A DNA stretch of 34,264 nt from positions 1 through 34,264 of the forward strand of contig JAHFUJ010000018.1 in assembly GCA_023265105.1 (NCBI GenBank). The letters run 5' to 3'. The position numbers and the translations under genes are program-made. Every line of letters starts with the position of its first letter. Position 1 is the stretch's first letter. Shown here piece by piece: positions 6,658 through 14,495 of the stretch. The DNA comes from Acidobacteriota bacterium (GTDB lineage Bacteria; Acidobacteriota; Vicinamibacteria; Vicinamibacterales; CAVVIG01). Under the pieces are notes generated by a model, which did no database searches, was not told where the DNA came from, and was given only the letters and a program-made list of their open reading frames with translations.

Positions 6658-8481
6658 ATGGACGGTCTTCAGTTTCAAGCGGCGACGCCGCCTGTGCGGA
6701 GCGACCCGGCACGCGCGGACATCGCGTGCTTTGTCGGGTTCGCGGCCTGCCGTCATGTGGGGCCGGGCCAACGCGCGCGATTGGAGCGCGCCCTTCGCGA
6801 GTTGGGGTGGACGGGACCCGCATTGCCTGCGAGCTCGCGCGTCCTTCCCGAGCAGGTGCTTCCGTCGGGAGATTCGCCGAACGCATTCTCCGCCTGGTTG
6901 GAGCGCGTCGAATGGCGGCCCACAGGAAACGCGATCGCGGCCGTCGATCTGTTCCGCCGGGCCGCCGGTCGATTGTTGGGCGAGTCGCTGGTCGAGTGGT
7001 GGGTCGAGAATGCGTGGCTGTCGCCGGTCTCGGGACGTCGCGCCGCGGACCTGTTGGAATTGATCGACGTGCCGGCGCCCATCGACACGTGGGACGCCTT
7101 CGACGCGCTCTTTGCCTGGGACGAGCGACCGTTGGTGGCGGGAACGAGCCGTGTCGCGGACACCATGTTGGGTGCGGCCGTGCGTCGCTTCTTCCTCCAT
7201 GGGGGGCGCAAGTGTTACGTCATTCGCGTCGGAAATCCGTGGCCGATCTTCACCGATCTCCCCACGCGAGCCCGTTTCCGCGACCGCCTTCTTGAAGCAG
7301 TACCGGCGCCCACTCCAGTGGATCGATCGACATGGCAGGGCGTCGGCCACCTGTTCGGTCTGCCGGACGTCTCGTATCTGTGTATCCCGGATCTGCCGGA
7401 GTTGTTCGCCGTCGATGCCGGGCCAATCGCGCCCGAGACCGAGGCGGAAGGGGAAGAACGCTTTGTCGAATGTGCCACGCGTGTGAACCCACCGACGTCG
7501 CGCAGCCTTCGCGCCTTCCCTGCGCCGCGCTGCGACGAGGACGGATTCCGGGACTGGGCCGCATGTGTCACGCGTATCGGGAGCGTGCTGCAACGCTATT
7601 GCCGCGAAGTGCAGTTCGTCGCGGCGGTCCCACTGCCGGTCGATGACGCGCTACTTCGCGCCCGTCCGGACGTGGTCCGATTGCCGCCCGCCGAACGTCG
7701 CCGCGCGGTGGCCGCTCGGGTCTTCGCGAGCCGCGCCGCGCAATGGGAGCATGCCGCGTCGATTCAGACCGCCTTCGTGCAACTTGTCTATCCATGGCTG
7801 CAGACGCACCAATCCATGCGGCTCCCCGGCGCGTTGGAAGCGCCGGACGCGATGCTCGCGGGCCTTTTGGCCAACAACGCGCTGACCGTCGGCGCCTGGC
7901 GCAGCGTCGCTCGCGAACCGGTGGCCGGCGTCGTTGATTTGGAACCGAACCTTTCCACGGCGGAGCTGGAGCGGGAGCTCCCGTATCGCGGATCCGTTGG
8001 AGCACGACGTCTCCCGCGCGTACTGCGCGAACGGATTTCCGTTTTCACGCCGACGCCCATGGGGTTTCAGCTGTTGTCCGATGTCACGACCGACGATGAC
8101 GAATCGTATCGGCCGGCGAGCGTCAACCGCCTGGTGGCCTGCATCGTCCGGGCGGCTCGGCTCGCCGGCGAAGACACCGTCTTCGCGAACAACGGCGAGG
8201 CGGTGTGGCGACGGCTGCGTTCCGGCCTGGAGGAATTGCTGCACGGCCTGTGGGGCGACGGCGCGTTGACGGGCGCGTTCTCGGCGGACGCGTTCGAGGT
8301 CCGGTGCGATCGGTCGACGATGACGCAGGCGGATCTCGACCTGGGGCGCGTCATCGCGCGGGTGCAGTTCACCGCCGCGAGCCCGATCGAACGGATCACC
8401 GTGGTGTTTGCGATGGATGAAGGAGGACAGGTCAGCCTCGTGTTGCCTCAACCCCAGGACGTGGTGGAGGCATCGGTGTGA
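6658..8481 (+). CDS. Contractile tail sheath protein 2 (divergent)
   Basis: The start is ATG 6658, preceded by AAGAGG; this gives 607 residues, and longer readings would overlap the tube gene. The C-terminal block FEVRCDRSTMTQADLDLGRV with PIERITVVFAMD is clearly the sheath C-terminal domain, and VNRLVACIVRAARLAGEDTVF parallels the RRYLLFLEASVDRGTQWAVF helix of sheath 1. The N-terminus lacks the PGVYVEE motif and begins instead with a segment ending ADIACFVGFAAC. Many eCIS carry two or three sheath homologues, the less abundant ones placed near the baseplate or forming specialised rings; that is the likely role here. It ends in a GTGA overlap with the next gene. Confidence 0.92.
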   Translation: MDGLQFQAATPPVRSDPARADIACFVGFAACRHVGPGQRARLERALRELGWTGPALPASSRVLPEQVLPSGDSPNAFSAWLERVEWRPTGNAIAAVDLFRRAAGRLLGESLVEWWVENAWLSPVSGRRAADLLELIDVPAPIDTWDAFDALFAWDERPLVAGTSRVADTMLGAAVRRFFLHGGRKCYVIRVGNPWPIFTDLPTRARFRDRLLEAVPAPTPVDRSTWQGVGHLFGLPDVSYLCIPDLPELFAVDAGPIAPETEAEGEERFVECATRVNPPTSRSLRAFPAPRCDEDGFRDWAACVTRIGSVLQRYCREVQFVAAVPLPVDDALLRARPDVVRLPPAERRRAVAARVFASRAAQWEHAASIQTAFVQLVYPWLQTHQSMRLPGALEAPDAMLAGLLANNALTVGAWRSVAREPVAGVVDLEPNLSTAELERELPYRGSVGARRLPRVLRERISVFTPTPMGFQLLSDVTTDDDESYRPASVNRLVACIVRAARLAGEDTVFANNGEAVWRRLRSGLEELLHGLWGDGALTGAFSADAFEVRCDRSTMTQADLDLGRVIARVQFTAASPIERITVVFAMDEGGQVSLVLPQPQDVVEASV

Positions 8482-8981
8482 GCGATCCCCTGTATCCGTT
8501 TCCGCTCTTCCGCTTCCACGTCGAGTTCCGGCGCAAGCAGGACAACGACGTTCAATTGGCTCACGGAGCGTTCTCGGAGTGCACCGGCCTCGAGGCGACG
8601 ATGGAGCCGAAAGTGATCAAGGCCGGCGGCGCGAATTACGGGGCGTATCAACGTGCGGGACACGTCACCTTCGCCACGGTCATCCTGAAGCGCGGCATTA
8701 CGACCAGCCGCGATCTCTGGAAATGGTTTTCGCACATCAACGAGGTAGGCAAATACGCCTTCCGCCTGGATGTGAAGATCACGGTGCTCGGGGAGACCGA
8801 AATGGCACCGCCGCCTGGCGAACCGACCACATCCGCTGAACCTTCGACGGATCCACGCCTCACCATTCGGCTGTTTCGGGCGCTGCCGGTCAAGTTCAAA
8901 TCCGGCGACCTGAATGCAAAGGCGAACGAAGTCGGCATCGAGGAGCTGCACCTCGCCCACGAAGGGCTCACCTTTCTCTAG
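8478..8981 (+). CDS. Inner tube protein 2 (gp19 family, Pvc5/Afp5-like)
   Basis: The 167-residue product starts at GTG 8478, overlapping the sheath-2 stop by four bases. YPFPLFRFHVEF, then AFSECTGLEATMEPKVIKAG, HVTFATVILKRGITTSRDLW and a terminal LNAKANEVGIEELHLAHEGL are characteristic of the tube family. In characterised eCIS the second tube homologue forms the first ring above the spike and adapts hexameric tube to hub. It has an acidic, Pro-rich insertion, about residues 108-125 (EMAPPPGEPTTSAEPSTD), absent from tube 1, probably a surface loop. Adjacent genes encode sheath 2 and the Pvc7-like protein, the expected baseplate-proximal set. Confidence 0.94.
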   Translation: MSDPLYPFPLFRFHVEFRRKQDNDVQLAHGAFSECTGLEATMEPKVIKAGGANYGAYQRAGHVTFATVILKRGITTSRDLWKWFSHINEVGKYAFRLDVKITVLGETEMAPPPGEPTTSAEPSTDPRLTIRLFRALPVKFKSGDLNAKANEVGIEELHLAHEGLTFL

Positions 8982-8984
8982 ATC

Positions 8985-10025
8985 ATGGCGGAGTCGCCGA
9001 CAAGCATTCCCGGGCCCACGCCCGACGCGCCGAAGATTGCGGTGGCCCGGTTGGGCGTCGTGACGGGACGAAACGATGACGTGTCGGAGTGGATCGACGT
9101 TGATTTCAATCCGGCGTCGCTGCAGCTTCAAGTCAGCAACGAGCTGAAGGACACGCGCAACAACGAGCGCAAACAATACATCGCGAAAACCAACGCCAAG
9201 CTGACCATGGAGCTGCAGTTCGACACGACCCTCGACGGTCAGGACGTCACGCAGACGACGCGAAAGCTTCAAGCCTTCATCGCGCCGCCGTCGCCTCCGG
9301 GCCAACCGGCCGACCGCCAGGTGCCGCCGCCCCTCGTGCTCTTCGAATGGGGCAGGATCAAGTTCAAAGGCATCGCCGAAAGCTACAAAGAGACCATCGA
9401 CTTTTTCAGCGCCAATGGCGTGCCGCTGCGCGCGTCGGTGAATCTCACGCTGTCGCGGCAGGATCAGGTGTTCGACGATGCCCCGGGCTCGGCGCCGCAG
9501 AATGGCGGCGCGACGGGCGACGACGACGCGCTGGACACGCCCGCGACGAGCGCCGCCGACGTCGCCAACGCCGCGGAGTCGCCCGACGCGGCCCGCGCCG
9601 TCGCCCAGGCGAATGGTCAGGAAAGCCTGCGCTTCGGCAACGGCTCTCCGTTGACCGTCAGCGCGTCGATCACGTTGAAGCCGCCGGCGGCCTTTGCCGC
9701 CGGCGGCGGCGGCCTCGGCATTGGTCTCGGTGCGAGCGCAGGCATCGGCATCGGTGGAACGGCAGGCATCTCTGGCCTGTCGCGTCTCTCGGCGACGGAG
9801 GGCGCGTTTGACGGGCTGCGCGTCACGGCACGCGCCGGCGCGTCGACCGCCCGGCTCAACACCTCGCGACTCGTGCCGCAGGCCCGGTCCGCCGCGTTGT
9901 CGACCGATCGCAACGCGAGCTTTCGAGTAGGCGGCAAAGCCACCTTGGAAGGAGTCGCCGGTCTGAGCGCCGATGTCGGCGGACACGGTGCCCTCCGCGG
10001 AAAACTCAGCTTCGACAATTCTTGA
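8985..10025 (+). CDS. CIS tube-associated protein (Pvc7/Afp7-like)
   Basis: The N-terminal half (VDFNPASLQLQVSNELKDTR, AKLTMELQFDTTLDG, PLVLFEWGRIKFKGIAESY, VPLRASVNLTLSR) is the contractile injection system tube-protein domain that precedes the spike gene in eCIS loci. In Afp7/Pvc7 this domain is followed by a LysM module and the protein sits between tube and hub. Here I see no LysM; about residues 165-346 are instead an Ala/Gly/Ser/Thr-rich region of low complexity with an AAGGGGLGIGLGASAGIG stretch. The product is 346 residues. The tail may be a flexible linker or cargo-side element, or a degenerate version of the usual module. The coding DNA of the glycine stretch contains a strong palindrome. 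Confidence 0.88.
   Translation: MAESPTSIPGPTPDAPKIAVARLGVVTGRNDDVSEWIDVDFNPASLQLQVSNELKDTRNNERKQYIAKTNAKLTMELQFDTTLDGQDVTQTTRKLQAFIAPPSPPGQPADRQVPPPLVLFEWGRIKFKGIAESYKETIDFFSANGVPLRASVNLTLSRQDQVFDDAPGSAPQNGGATGDDDALDTPATSAADVANAAESPDAARAVAQANGQESLRFGNGSPLTVSASITLKPPAAFAAGGGGLGIGLGASAGIGIGGTAGISGLSRLSATEGAFDGLRVTARAGASTARLNTSRLVPQARSAALSTDRNASFRVGGKATLEGVAGLSADVGGHGALRGKLSFDNS
9680..9707. repeat. GC palindrome pair inside the Pvc7-like gene
   Basis: GCCGCCGGCGGC occurs at 9680-9691 and 9696-9707, separated by CTTT. Each copy is itself a palindrome, so the pair can fold as one long stem or two short ones. It encodes the Pro/Ala to Ala/Gly transition of the low-complexity tail and may simply reflect GC-rich codon choice. 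Confidence 0.6.
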
Positions 10026-10028
10026 ACC

Positions 10029-10196
10029 ATGCCCATCGCCATTGACGAAGTCACCGCCGAAGTCGCCGCGCCCGAGGGTCGTGGTCAACAGGCGCAACAT
10101 CCCGATCCGCAGACCGCGTCGCCTGCGGAACTGCGGCGCCAACGCGAGCAGCTCGAGCGCATGCAGCAGCGTGCGGCTCGTGTCTGTGCCGACTAG
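10029..10196 (+). CDS. 55-aa small eCIS protein (DUF5908-like position)
   Basis: ATG 10029 opens a 55-residue frame, three bases after the Pvc7-like stop, ending at TAG 10196. The sequence MPIAIDEVTAEVAAPEGRGQ leads to a charged C-terminal helix with ELRRQREQLERMQQRAARV and ends in CAD. A very short protein of this plan (N-terminal strand with IDEV, basic/acidic amphipathic helix) is frequently encoded between the Pvc7-like and spike genes of eCIS; some are assigned to DUF5908. Placement, start spacing and high-GC third-position pattern support a real gene. It could be a small baseplate or hub chaperone; its role is unknown and the family name is tentative. Confidence 0.72.
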   Translation: MPIAIDEVTAEVAAPEGRGQQAQHPDPQTASPAELRRQREQLERMQQRAARVCAD

Positions 10197-10217
10197 CGAC
10201 TAGCGGTTGCTCACTTC

Positions 10218-11303
10218 ATGCCCGAGTCCCAACTCAGTCAGCTTGCGCTTTACACCGCCCGCCCGACGATCCGCATCAACGGTTCGGAGCAGGAGCGCGT
10301 CACCGGCCTGCTCCTCGGCATGGAGATGACGGAGCGGGAAGACGGCTTGAGCACGCTGGAACTGCGATGGGACAACATCGCCAGCGACGGATCGGGCGAC
10401 GCCGATTTTGCCTTCGAGGACGAAGCGTCGTTCAAGCTTGGCGACACCGTCACCGTCTACTGCGGCGAGGAATCGACGCCGACGGAAATCTTTCGCGGGA
10501 TCATCTCCGCGCTGGAAGCGGAGTTTTCCGAGGACGGTTCGCCGCGGTTGCTCGCGTTGGCCGAGGATACGCTGCAAAAGGCGCGCATCAAGCGCCGCAC
10601 GCGCACCTATGACAATCAGACCCTTGCCGACATCGCCCGGAGCATGGCGAGCGATCTCGGGTTGACGCCGCAGATCAACGGGTTCACGCAAACCATCGGC
10701 ACGCAAGTGCAGTTGAACGAGAGCGACCTGGCGTTCCTCCGCCGTCTGCTGGCACGGTACGACGGTGACCTGCAGGTCGTCGGCGCCGAGCTGCACGTGT
10801 CGCCGCGTCGCGACGTCCGGCGCGGCGCCGTGGAGCTGGCCTTACACAGCCAACTCCGTCGCGTGACCGTGCTGGCGGACCTGGCGCACCAGGTGAACGA
10901 GGTCACGGTCACCGGTTGGGATCCGGCGCGGGGCCAGCGCATCACCAGCCGAAGCTCGGGATTCCAACAAGGACCCGGCCGCGGGCGGCGGGGGACCGAT
11001 GTGCTGTCGAATGCCCTTGGCCGCCGCACGCACCAGATCGGACACCTCGTCGTGAATACCGACGACGAAGGCCGCGCGCTCGCCGATGCACATTTCGACG
11101 AACGGCAACGCCGCTTCGTCACGGCGAGCGGCACGGCAGAGGGCAATCCGGCGATTCGCGCCGGTACCCACCTGCGTCTCACGGGGCTCAGCCCCCGCTT
11201 CAACAACACGTACTACGTCACCTACTGCTGTCACCGCTTCGATCTGGAGCGGGGATACGAAACCGACTTCACCGCCGAAAGCGCGTTCCTCGGGCAACCA
11301 TGA
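10218..11303 (+). CDS. gp27-like hub protein (N-terminal half of Pvc8/VgrG)
   Basis: The 361-residue protein has the phage late control D/gp27 fold pattern: PTIRINGSEQERVTGLLLG with METER-type turns, LGDTVTVYCGEE, EIFRGIISALEAEFSEDGSP, YDNQTLADIARSMASDLGL and the signature QLNESDLAFLRRLLARYDGD. It forms the trimeric hub that converts the sixfold tube to the threefold spike. In Afp8/Pvc8 and VgrG the hub and spike are one polypeptide; here the hub ends at 11303 and the spike is a separate gene beginning in an ATGA overlap, as in the T4 gp27/gp5 arrangement. The C-terminal half (HLVVNTDDEGRALADAHFDE and LRLTGLSPRFNNTYYV) is well conserved in character. Confidence 0.92.
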   Translation: MPESQLSQLALYTARPTIRINGSEQERVTGLLLGMEMTEREDGLSTLELRWDNIASDGSGDADFAFEDEASFKLGDTVTVYCGEESTPTEIFRGIISALEAEFSEDGSPRLLALAEDTLQKARIKRRTRTYDNQTLADIARSMASDLGLTPQINGFTQTIGTQVQLNESDLAFLRRLLARYDGDLQVVGAELHVSPRRDVRRGAVELALHSQLRRVTVLADLAHQVNEVTVTGWDPARGQRITSRSSGFQQGPGRGRRGTDVLSNALGRRTHQIGHLVVNTDDEGRALADAHFDERQRRFVTASGTAEGNPAIRAGTHLRLTGLSPRFNNTYYVTYCCHRFDLERGYETDFTAESAFLGQP

Positions 11304-11992
11304 TGCGCGCTCGCCAGCTTCTTGAAATCCCGTTGCCGGGCCTCTTCCCTGGAGGCTATCTCGCGGAAGTCGTGAGCCTCGACGATCCCGAAAGCGTTTC
11401 GCGCGTGCAGGTGCGCCTGCTCAACTTTGACGGTGTCGACAACCACGATGGGCCGGTCTGGGCGCGTGTCGCGTGTCCCTTCGCCGGGAACGACCGCGGG
11501 GCGTTCCTGTTGCCCGACGTCGGCGACGAAGTCTTCGTCGTCTTCGTCAACGGCGATCCGCGACTGCCGATCATCGTCGGCGGGTTATGGAACGGCAGCA
11601 GCACGCCGCCCGAGACGATCTCGGGCGGGCACAATCGCCGCAAGGTCATCCGCTCGCACAACGGCGTGAAGCTGACGATGGACGATCAGGACGGCCAGGA
11701 ACAGTTCATCGTGGAAACGCCGGGCGGGCAGAAGATCACGCTCAAGGACGGTCCGGGCGCGGTCCTAATAGAGGATAGCAACGGCAACTCGGTCAAGCTG
11801 GAAACGGCGGGGATTACGGTCACCGCTTCGGCGAAAGCCACCGTGAACGCCAGCACGGTCGAGATATCGGCCGGCATGGTCACGGTCAACGCCGGTTTGT
11901 CCAAGTTCAGCGGCGTCGTCCAGGCCGATACCGTGATCAGCAACAGCGTGATCAGCTCCTCCTACACTCCCGGAGCGGGCAACATCTGGTGA
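11300..11992 (+). CDS. gp5-like spike / baseplate assembly protein V
   Basis: ATG 11300 overlaps the hub stop by four bases (a second ATG at 11303 is the alternative). The 230 residues begin with the OB-fold core: FPGGYLAEVVSLDDPESVSR, VQVRLLNFDG, VWARVACPFAGNDRGAFLLP and DEVFVVFVNGDPRLPIIVGG. It is followed by GGHNRRKVIRSHNGVKLTMD and a C-terminal beta-prism region (ITVTASAKATVNASTVEISA) ending YTPGAGNIW. This is the trimeric spike shaft. No lysozyme domain is inserted, unlike T4 gp5. No PAAR tip gene follows, so the spike end must be closed by something else or be blunt. Confidence 0.93.
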   Translation: MMRARQLLEIPLPGLFPGGYLAEVVSLDDPESVSRVQVRLLNFDGVDNHDGPVWARVACPFAGNDRGAFLLPDVGDEVFVVFVNGDPRLPIIVGGLWNGSSTPPETISGGHNRRKVIRSHNGVKLTMDDQDGQEQFIVETPGGQKITLKDGPGAVLIEDSNGNSVKLETAGITVTASAKATVNASTVEISAGMVTVNAGLSKFSGVVQADTVISNSVISSSYTPGAGNIW

Positions 11993-11996
11993 TGCG

Positions 11997-14075
11997 GTGA
12001 ACGGCCACGAGATCATCTGGACCCAGCCGCCGGCGTTGCTGGGCGGCACGGCGGCGCGGCTGCTGCCTGTCCCGCGTCAAGCGCTGCACAGGCCGGCGAT
12101 CCTGCGATTCAACAGCGACTCGTTCATGCCGGAGTTTCTCAATCTGCTCGACACCAACCCCGAACGGCTTCGCGACTATCAGGTCCGGCGCGAAACCTGG
12201 CGTGGCTTCACGCCGGCGCCGATTCCCGAGGCGCCGAAAACGCCGTCGATGGTGCTGCAGCGTTTGGGGATTTTCCGCAGAAGCGCGCCCGGAGCCGTCA
12301 CGGCCTCCACGACGTCGGCCGCAATCGACACCGTGCCCGCCGGCACACCGCTCAAGCTGTATCAACCCGCCCATCAGCGGCACTATCTCGTGGCCTGCTC
12401 CCTCGTCTGCAAGGTGCCCGGCTTGCCCGACCGAGGCATGGAGCCGGGCAGAGGCGAGCAAACGGCGTTCGTGATTCGACGTCTGCTGCCGCCCGCGGTC
12501 GGACCGGCGGGATCGGTCGAGAGCTGGGACGAGCATGCGTGGGTCGCCGTCCAGCAAGGGCCCGCCTGGCGAAACGTCGGAGCCGATCCGCTGCAGGTTG
12601 TCGACAACGAGGAGAGGCTTCCGCTGTTCGCGGTGCACTTTGCCGAGAACGATCGGCGCCGGCGGCGTCTTTTGGCCGGCGTGATTCCCGTCGGCAAGCG
12701 CGAGGCTTACCTCGGCGCTCCGAAAGCGAGCGGCAGCGCCACTCCCGGCGTGACGCCTCGCACCTCGCGCAAGATTCTCCTTCGCAAGGAAGTGGTCGAG
12801 CCGTGGAAGAGCCTCGTTCGCCGGGCACAGGGCGTTCAAAAATCCTTCTCTCTGCCGGTCATCCCGTCCGGTCTGCCCACCCCGCCCGATCGCCTCCCGA
12901 CGGGCAGCGAAAAAAAGGCGCGACTGAAGCTCGAGCGCGAACAGATCCAGACGGTCTCGTGGTTCATCCTGCTGGATTTCGCAAAGTACCTGGCGACGTA
13001 TCTCAAACCGGTGTGGCGGGCCGTGCTGGATCCGTTACGCCGGGACCAGTTGACGGCCCCGGAGCGCGATCTTCTCGATGCGTTGACAAACGCCACCATT
13101 TCCTTGGCCCTGCGCGAGACGCTGCGCCGGGACGCGGAGCTGACCGCCACCGGAGCGGTACTGTACGCGCTTGGAGATGTTCCCGTCTCCTTGCGAGAGG
13201 CACTGGCGAAGTGTGGCGCGTCGCCAGACGGCCTGAACACGGAGCTCGAACGGCGATTGGAGAGCGTCGACCGATCCTACAATCGCTACAGCGCGGACAG
13301 CCGGGCGGCGTGGCCGGGCTTTCTCTTCCCTCTTGCCGATCCGAACGCGCCGAACGACGCGCCGCTGCCGCCCGTTGCGGCGCTCGCCACGTTGAACCCG
13401 GAAGAGCAAAGCGAGTTGACGCTCGATGACAACCCGGTGGCTAATGACCCGCTGGAGCGCCTCGACAAGCTGACCGTCCTCGTCCTGCGCGCCCTCCGCG
13501 ACGATAATCCCGATCCGGCGCCTGAGCCTGCCGTTCCAATCGCGGCGATTGCCCCGGCCAACGCACTCGAAGGGTGGTTCGTGATCCGGTGCGTGTATGA
13601 AAGGCCGGCGTGCGAGCCGCTGCACGGCGAGGTGATGAGCGGCCCGACGGAGCCCTTCCAGATGGCCGGCTTCTTCGATCCGGACGCGCCCGCACGACCG
13701 ATTCGGATCGGACTGCCCATCGACACAACGCCTGGGGGGCTGCGGAAATTCGACAAGAACACCGCGTTCCTCATTTCGGACACGCTGTGCGGTCAGATTG
13801 GGCGATTGAAAGGTCTGACCCTCGGGGATCTGGTCCTTTCCGTTCTACCGTGGCCGTTTCACAAGGATCTTCCCAGCCTCGGATCGGAAGGCGAACCGTG
13901 CAAGACGGACGGTGGTGTCAGCCTGGGCATGATTTGTTCGCTTTCGATCCCCATCGTGACGATCTGCGCGCTGATCCTGCTGATCATCATGGTGTCGCTG
14001 TTCGACTTCATTTTCCGCTGGCTGCCGTACTTCATCATCTGCTTCCCGCTGCCGGGGTTGAAAGCCAAGAAGTAG
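11997..14075 (+). CDS. eCIS-associated protein with hydrophobic C-terminus (candidate membrane anchor)
   Basis: The frame starts at GTG 11997, five bases after the spike stop, and encodes 692 residues. No named family is recognised. The N-terminal half has features of a surface or fibre protein (LKLYQPAHQRHYLVACSLVC, WVAVQQGPAWRN, RLPLFAVHFAENDRRRR). The middle is alpha-helical, including VSWFILLDFAKYLATYLKPV. The last ~49 residues contain MICSLSIPIVTICALILLII and then SLFDFIFRWLPYFIICFPLP, ending in the basic GLKAKK: one or two hydrophobic, membrane-compatible helices followed by a positive tail, with no N-terminal signal peptide. Located between spike and baseplate genes, it may fasten the baseplate to the inner membrane or, alternatively, bury the hydrophobic end in the spike channel until firing. 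Confidence 0.8.
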   Translation: MNGHEIIWTQPPALLGGTAARLLPVPRQALHRPAILRFNSDSFMPEFLNLLDTNPERLRDYQVRRETWRGFTPAPIPEAPKTPSMVLQRLGIFRRSAPGAVTASTTSAAIDTVPAGTPLKLYQPAHQRHYLVACSLVCKVPGLPDRGMEPGRGEQTAFVIRRLLPPAVGPAGSVESWDEHAWVAVQQGPAWRNVGADPLQVVDNEERLPLFAVHFAENDRRRRRLLAGVIPVGKREAYLGAPKASGSATPGVTPRTSRKILLRKEVVEPWKSLVRRAQGVQKSFSLPVIPSGLPTPPDRLPTGSEKKARLKLEREQIQTVSWFILLDFAKYLATYLKPVWRAVLDPLRRDQLTAPERDLLDALTNATISLALRETLRRDAELTATGAVLYALGDVPVSLREALAKCGASPDGLNTELERRLESVDRSYNRYSADSRAAWPGFLFPLADPNAPNDAPLPPVAALATLNPEEQSELTLDDNPVANDPLERLDKLTVLVLRALRDDNPDPAPEPAVPIAAIAPANALEGWFVIRCVYERPACEPLHGEVMSGPTEPFQMAGFFDPDAPARPIRIGLPIDTTPGGLRKFDKNTAFLISDTLCGQIGRLKGLTLGDLVLSVLPWPFHKDLPSLGSEGEPCKTDGGVSLGMICSLSIPIVTICALILLIIMVSLFDFIFRWLPYFIICFPLPGLKAKK

Positions 14076-14082
14076 CCACGAC

Positions 14083-14481
14083 GTGGTTCTCGACAGCAAG
14101 CCTCGCGCACCATCGATCGGGTGGCCGCTTCTTCCTTTTCCCGATCAACACGGCGAACTGGCCTATCCGTCCGTGCTCGCCGAAAGCGTGCGCCAGCAGC
14201 TTCAGGTGATCTTGAGCACACGGCCCGGCGAGCAATTGATGCGTCCGGGGTTCGGCGCGGGGCTCACCGAGTTCCTCGGCGAACCCGACACCATCACCAC
14301 GCGCCGCCGCATCTACGATCGCGTGACCGAAGCGGTCGGCCGTTGGGAACCGCGTGCCGAGGTGGACCGGGTCGAGGTCAGCGATCTGCCCGGCCGCCCG
14401 GGTTGGCTGCGCATCGAGCTTGGCTATCGCCTCCGCCGCACCGGCCAAATCATGACGCTCGGCGTGAACCTCGAACTGTAA
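14083..14481 (+). CDS. pvc9: gp25-like baseplate wedge protein (Pvc9/Afp9)
   Basis: The 132-residue product from GTG 14083 is a gp25/baseplate W protein: GWPLLPFPDQHGELAYPS, then VRQQLQVILSTRPGEQLMRP, the GFGAGLTEFLGEPD motif, RIYDRVTEAVGRWEPRAEVD and the closing RLRRTGQIMTLGVNLEL. The conserved RPGE-L-M-RP-FG block marks the family, which makes the trigger point where sheath meets baseplate. Seven bases separate it from the preceding gene and 14 from the following one. It is among the best conserved eCIS components and fixes the reading of the neighbouring baseplate genes. Confidence 0.96.
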   Translation: MVLDSKPRAPSIGWPLLPFPDQHGELAYPSVLAESVRQQLQVILSTRPGEQLMRPGFGAGLTEFLGEPDTITTRRRIYDRVTEAVGRWEPRAEVDRVEVSDLPGRPGWLRIELGYRLRRTGQIMTLGVNLEL

Positions 14482-14495
14482 GCGACCGTTCGCCC

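Noticed and set aside
9680-9707. GC palindrome as an internal terminator
   Set aside because: It lies inside an uninterrupted gene and has no following T-run.
8448-10142. Long minus-strand open frame opposite tube 2 and the Pvc7-like gene
   Set aside because: It mirrors real plus-strand genes and has no domain-like sequence of its own.
11560-11992. PAAR-like tip at the end of the spike protein
   Set aside because: The region is a beta-prism repeat ending YTPGAGNIW, which is usual for gp5-like baseplate V proteins, with no PAAR motif.
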